From positions 1 to 23,719 of IMG/VR virus record IMGVR_UViG_3300024348_000254: 23,719 bases of DNA; one strand, given 5' to 3'. A program made the translations under genes and the position numbers. The notes below the pieces were generated by a model, which was given only the letters and a program-made list of their open reading frames with translations, had not been told where the DNA came from and made no database searches. The DNA comes from a virus. Shown here in pieces: positions 21,602 through 23,719 of the stretch; positions within the stretch are counted from its first letter, which is position 1; each line of letters begins with the position of its first letter.

Positions 21602-21946
21602 TTATGATCCATTCTGATAAGATGTGTTTTGATGAATTTCCATAGTCAGGATAACTGAGAATGTTGAACCTGCTGCTGGAGTAACTGTTACGTAATCATA
21701 CTCATCCATTACCATGCGTCCTTGATTGAACTGTAATACTTCACCGCCTCCAACTGACTTAGCTCCAGAGATAACAATAGTAGCTGGTTGACTAATATCA
21801 TGCCATCCTGATGATACCGATGCTGTAGAACCACCACCGTTAGCAATGAACAATAATGTAGCGATAGCTTTACAGCCTTTAGGTACTGTATACACAGTGT
21901 TACTTACACCTGCTGTTAAGTTCTTACCAACTGTTAGTTCTCTCAT
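21602..21946 (-). CDS. Small beta-rich, probably structural protein
   Basis: The 114-residue protein ([20 protein letters not shown]...) is rich in Gly, Ser, Thr and Val, has no clear helices and appears to be a beta-sandwich ([20 protein letters not shown]). Similar small proteins in phage structural operons are candidate capsid decoration or fibre-associated proteins. No motif proves this. It overlaps the upstream coiled-coil membrane gene by 4 bases. Confidence 0.6.
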   Translation of the reverse strand: MRELTVGKNLTAGVSNTVYTVPKGCKAIATLLFIANGGGSTASVSSGWHDISQPATIVISGAKSVGGGEVLQFNQGRMVMDEYDYVTVTPAAGSTFSVILTMEIHQNTSYQNGS

Positions 21947-22158
21947 TTAACTGTCCAATGACTTGTTATGTAAGTGATAATACCACCAACTCCAGAAGCA
22001 ATGACCATACCCATCCAGAATCCGCCTTTAGACTTATTAGCTAACTCTAGCAGTTCTTCCATCCCAGACTCTAGCTTGTCTATTTTCTTTTCCATAGCTT
22101 CTACCTGAGCAGTAAGCTTACCGTATTTGTAGAGGTCTACACCGTTTTCTGTTGTCAT
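21943..22158 (-). CDS. Coiled-coil, single-TM protein (XhlA/holin-like)
   Basis: The 71-residue protein begins MTTENGVDLYKYGKLTAQVE, forms a coiled coil (VEAMEKKIDKLESGMEELLEL) and ends with one membrane helix (GFWMGMVIASGVGGIITYI). This matches XhlA-type phage proteins linked to lysis and some holin-like accessory proteins. The ATG at 22158 overlaps the methyltransferase stop (ATGA), favouring it over an earlier ATG at 22188 that would add 10 residues. It is a second holin-like candidate besides 12394-12789. Confidence 0.68.
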   Translation of the reverse strand: MTTENGVDLYKYGKLTAQVEAMEKKIDKLESGMEELLELANKSKGGFWMGMVIASGVGGIITYITSHWTVK

Positions 22159-22799
22159 AATGTGCCTGTAATAAATAATAATTGCCATGAAGCAGGTAAA
22201 TCTAAAGTAGATACTTCTAAGCTGTTCAAATTAGCTTCTTGTAGTTGTTGTTCTACTTCTGAAACAGTAAAAGCAGCTTTCATAGAGTTATCAAAATCTA
22301 TTCTAAACTGTTTAAACTTATCTGATGGAGCGTATTCATTCAGAATAGCTGTTCTAGTTTCTAGATCTTCTACTCTGACCATATCCATTATTAATACTTT
22401 AGTACCTTCTTTGCCTACTTGTTTTACAGTATCCCAAAGAACACTAGGCTCAGCTAATTGATGTAATAGCATACTACTAATAATGCCATCATACTTCTGA
22501 GTAATAGTTAAGTCAGGTATGTTTCTATTTTCTAAAGTTACATTAGCTGTAATCTTGCTTTTAGCTTTTTCAAGCATGTTAATAGAAGCATCAATACCTG
22601 TAAACAATACGTTAGGATATGCAGTAGTTAGACTAGGGAAGTAGTCACCTGAGCCACATCCAATATCTAAAACAGAACCTTCTGAGTTAAGATTTAATTT
22701 TGATAAATAAATATTTATAATAGGAGTCTTATCAAACTCAGAGTAAGCATCTACTTGTAGAGGCTCATTCATTACCTCTGTTTCAAGCACTCTTGGCAT
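22155..22799 (-). CDS. Class I SAM-dependent methyltransferase
   Basis: The 214-residue protein has a Rossmann methyltransferase fold: motif I VLDIGCGSGDY (43-53), the acidic residue D70 ending strand 2 (TGID), a YDGIISSMLLHQL segment (motif IV region) and KVLIMDMVR. It resembles small-molecule methyltransferases more than DNA methylases: no DNA target-recognition domain or (D/N)PP(Y/W) motif is visible. The substrate is unknown. It lies next to a cupin-like gene within the virion operon. An AGGAA ribosome site precedes the ATG, and the upstream gene overlaps by 17 bases. Confidence 0.85.
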   Translation of the reverse strand: MPRVLETEVMNEPLQVDAYSEFDKTPIINIYLSKLNLNSEGSVLDIGCGSGDYFPSLTTAYPNVLFTGIDASINMLEKAKSKITANVTLENRNIPDLTITQKYDGIISSMLLHQLAEPSVLWDTVKQVGKEGTKVLIMDMVRVEDLETRTAILNEYAPSDKFKQFRIDFDNSMKAAFTVSEVEQQLQEANLNSLEVSTLDLPASWQLLFITGTL

Positions 22800-23304
22800 T
22801 TTTAAGTTCCTCTAAATAGTCCATTGTTTTTGTAGTATCTGCATACCCATCATAAATAAAAGCATTGGGGTTAAATCTACGAATTAAAGCTTCATGTTTA
22901 ACACCTACTGTCTTACCTTTCCACTGAGTTGCTACTGTAGTTGGTGTTAGTTTAGGATGCCATCTTTGAATAGATACTAATGGATATCCTCTTAATTCTG
23001 CTTTGTCTCTAATTCCTACACCATGTGCTTCACCGTTGCGTAGTGTAGGTATTAAGGTTACTACGCTTTCTGTTACAGGTGTTTCTATTACCTCTACACC
23101 GGGATGCTCGTGAACAGGAACAAATGGTTGAGGGAATATTAAATACAACTCAACCTGAAATTGCCCTTTACGAAACATACAAAAAGCAGTAGCATCATCA
23201 GAGTTAAACACTTCAACACCTACAGGCGGCATAAATGGAAGACCATTGTCTACATACCATTTAGCGAACTCTTCTGTTGAGTTCCATGTTTCAGGGATAA
23301 TCAT
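22783..23304 (-). CDS. Cupin-like protein with HxHx3E metal motif
   Basis: The 173-residue protein has a beta-rich centre with VELYLIFPQPFVPVHEHPGVEV, in which H65, H67 and E71 match the HXHX(3-4)E metal-binding part of cupin motif 1. A later H (near RWHP) may complete the site. Cupins are metal-dependent enzymes or small-molecule binders. No substrate can be named. The gene overlaps the methyltransferase gene, so the two may act on the same target, perhaps a surface or virion component. This is inference. Confidence 0.6.
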   Translation of the reverse strand: MIIPETWNSTEEFAKWYVDNGLPFMPPVGVEVFNSDDATAFCMFRKGQFQVELYLIFPQPFVPVHEHPGVEVIETPVTESVVTLIPTLRNGEAHGVGIRDKAELRGYPLVSIQRWHPKLTPTTVATQWKGKTVGVKHEALIRRFNPNAFIYDGYADTTKTMDYLEELKNAKSA

Positions 23305-23543
23305 AGTTTACTCTGCATCTCTTTTATAATTTCAGCTTCATCGACAGAAGTCACTGCACTAGAAGAATTCCAAGTTTCCCAACCATTCTCGTCAGTTGTT
23401 ACAACACTATAAACTATGCCATGAGCATGAGATATGTAAAATGATAAAGCTCTTTTTGCTAATTCTTGTTTAATTAAGTCTTCTGTTTCAAAAAAATCGT
23501 ACTCACCGTTAGCAGGATTAAGTAAAGCATATTTAGTTGTCAT
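23301..23543 (-). CDS. Small hypothetical protein
   Basis: The 80-residue protein (MTTKYALLNPANGEYDFFET...) looks like a mixed alpha/beta domain with strands YVISHAHGIVYSVV-like in the middle and a C-terminal helix (DEAEIIKEMQSKL). GGAG lies about 10 bases before the ATG. Its ATG overlaps the stop of the fibre fragment (TAATG). Such genes behind fibre genes are often fibre chaperones, but no motif supports that here. Confidence 0.55.
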   Translation of the reverse strand: MTTKYALLNPANGEYDFFETEDLIKQELAKRALSFYISHAHGIVYSVVTTDENGWETWNSSSAVTSVDEAEIIKEMQSKL

Positions 23544-23719
23544 TATGATATTGCTCCATATCTAGTTCCTGTAGCTGCCCAAGTAACTGAATATCCGTTT
23601 AAGTGAACAGCTTTACCACCAGCTTCTCCCGGAACAGGTGCTGGCAATACTGAAATCGTAGTATCTGACCTAGCTGCTCCGCCTGATGATCCCCAACCAC
23701 CACCACCGCCACTAGCTAT
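23543..23719 (-). CDS. Tail fibre / glycine-rich adhesin, C-terminal end only
   Basis: An open frame enters from the right edge on the minus strand and ends at TAA (23545-23543), giving the last 58 residues of a fibre. It has a polyglycine run (SGGGGGWGSSGG) followed by a C-terminal beta segment (HLNGYSVTWAATGTRYGAIS). The glycine tract is like that in the adhesin at 17743-18456, but the C-terminus differs, so the two are not simple duplicates. The upstream part is outside the window. Confidence 0.65.
   Translation of the reverse strand: MASGGGGGWGSSGGAARSDTTISVLPAPVPGEAGGKAVHLNGYSVTWAATGTRYGAIS

Noticed and set aside
1-23719. tRNA genes, CRISPR arrays, insertion sequences, integrase or attachment sites
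   Set aside because: No cloverleaf-like region, regularly spaced repeat array, transposase or integrase motif was seen; gaps between genes are too small for most of these.

Overview
This window is part of the genome of a lytic, short-tailed (podovirus-type, T7-like) bacteriophage. The evidence is a T7-style replisome (fused primase-helicase, family A DNA polymerase, single-stranded DNA-binding protein, FEN-type exonuclease), tail tubular A-like and B-like proteins, very large virion-interior proteins, no sheath or tape-measure gene, and genes packed end to end with 1-20 base overlaps. The DNA is AT-rich by eye and no tRNA is seen. The host cannot be named from the sequence. A cobalamin-dependent (class II) ribonucleotide reductase suggests a bacterium with access to vitamin B12. 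Aquatic podoviruses such as the cobaviruses of marine Rhodobacteraceae share this trait, but kinship was not tested. Terminase, portal and capsid genes, and any phage RNA polymerase, are not in the window.

Layout. (1) Bases 1-1082, plus strand: a run of tiny genes of 53-63 codons, probably early or host-interaction genes, interrupted by an AT-rich leader (660-754) with four spaced copies of a TACTATATA-type element. (2) Bases 1082-9836, plus strand: replication and nucleotide metabolism genes mixed with small accessory genes. Key genes are primase-helicase (1082-2722), DNA polymerase (4161-5810), SSB (6203-6622), 5'-3' exonuclease (6606-7349), PD-(D/E)XK-like nuclease (7500-7832), DEDD exonuclease with a zinc ribbon (8241-8975) and a DUF3310 protein (8972-9328). 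(3) Bases 9829-11736: class II ribonucleotide reductase, followed by a possibly structured leader and a 49-residue gene ending at 11976. (4) Bases 11969-23719, minus strand: virion and lysis genes converging on the plus-strand block with an 8-base overlap. In transcription order these are a fibre fragment, a small gene, a cupin-like protein, a methyltransferase, a coiled-coil membrane protein, small genes, a strong promoter (21171-21199), tail tubular A-like adaptor, tail nozzle protein, fibre proteins, a GNAT-like protein, three internal or ejection-type proteins, a three-TM-family holin and a DUF5675 lysis candidate.

How it fits together. The nucleases can degrade host DNA, the reductase and DUF3310 protein can feed dNTP pools, and the replisome copies the genome. 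Three extended -10 sigma70-like promoters precede the polymerase, the SSB and the tail adaptor genes, so host RNA polymerase probably drives these transcripts. No obvious intrinsic terminator was seen, even where the two arms converge. No stretch over 300 bases lacks a gene.
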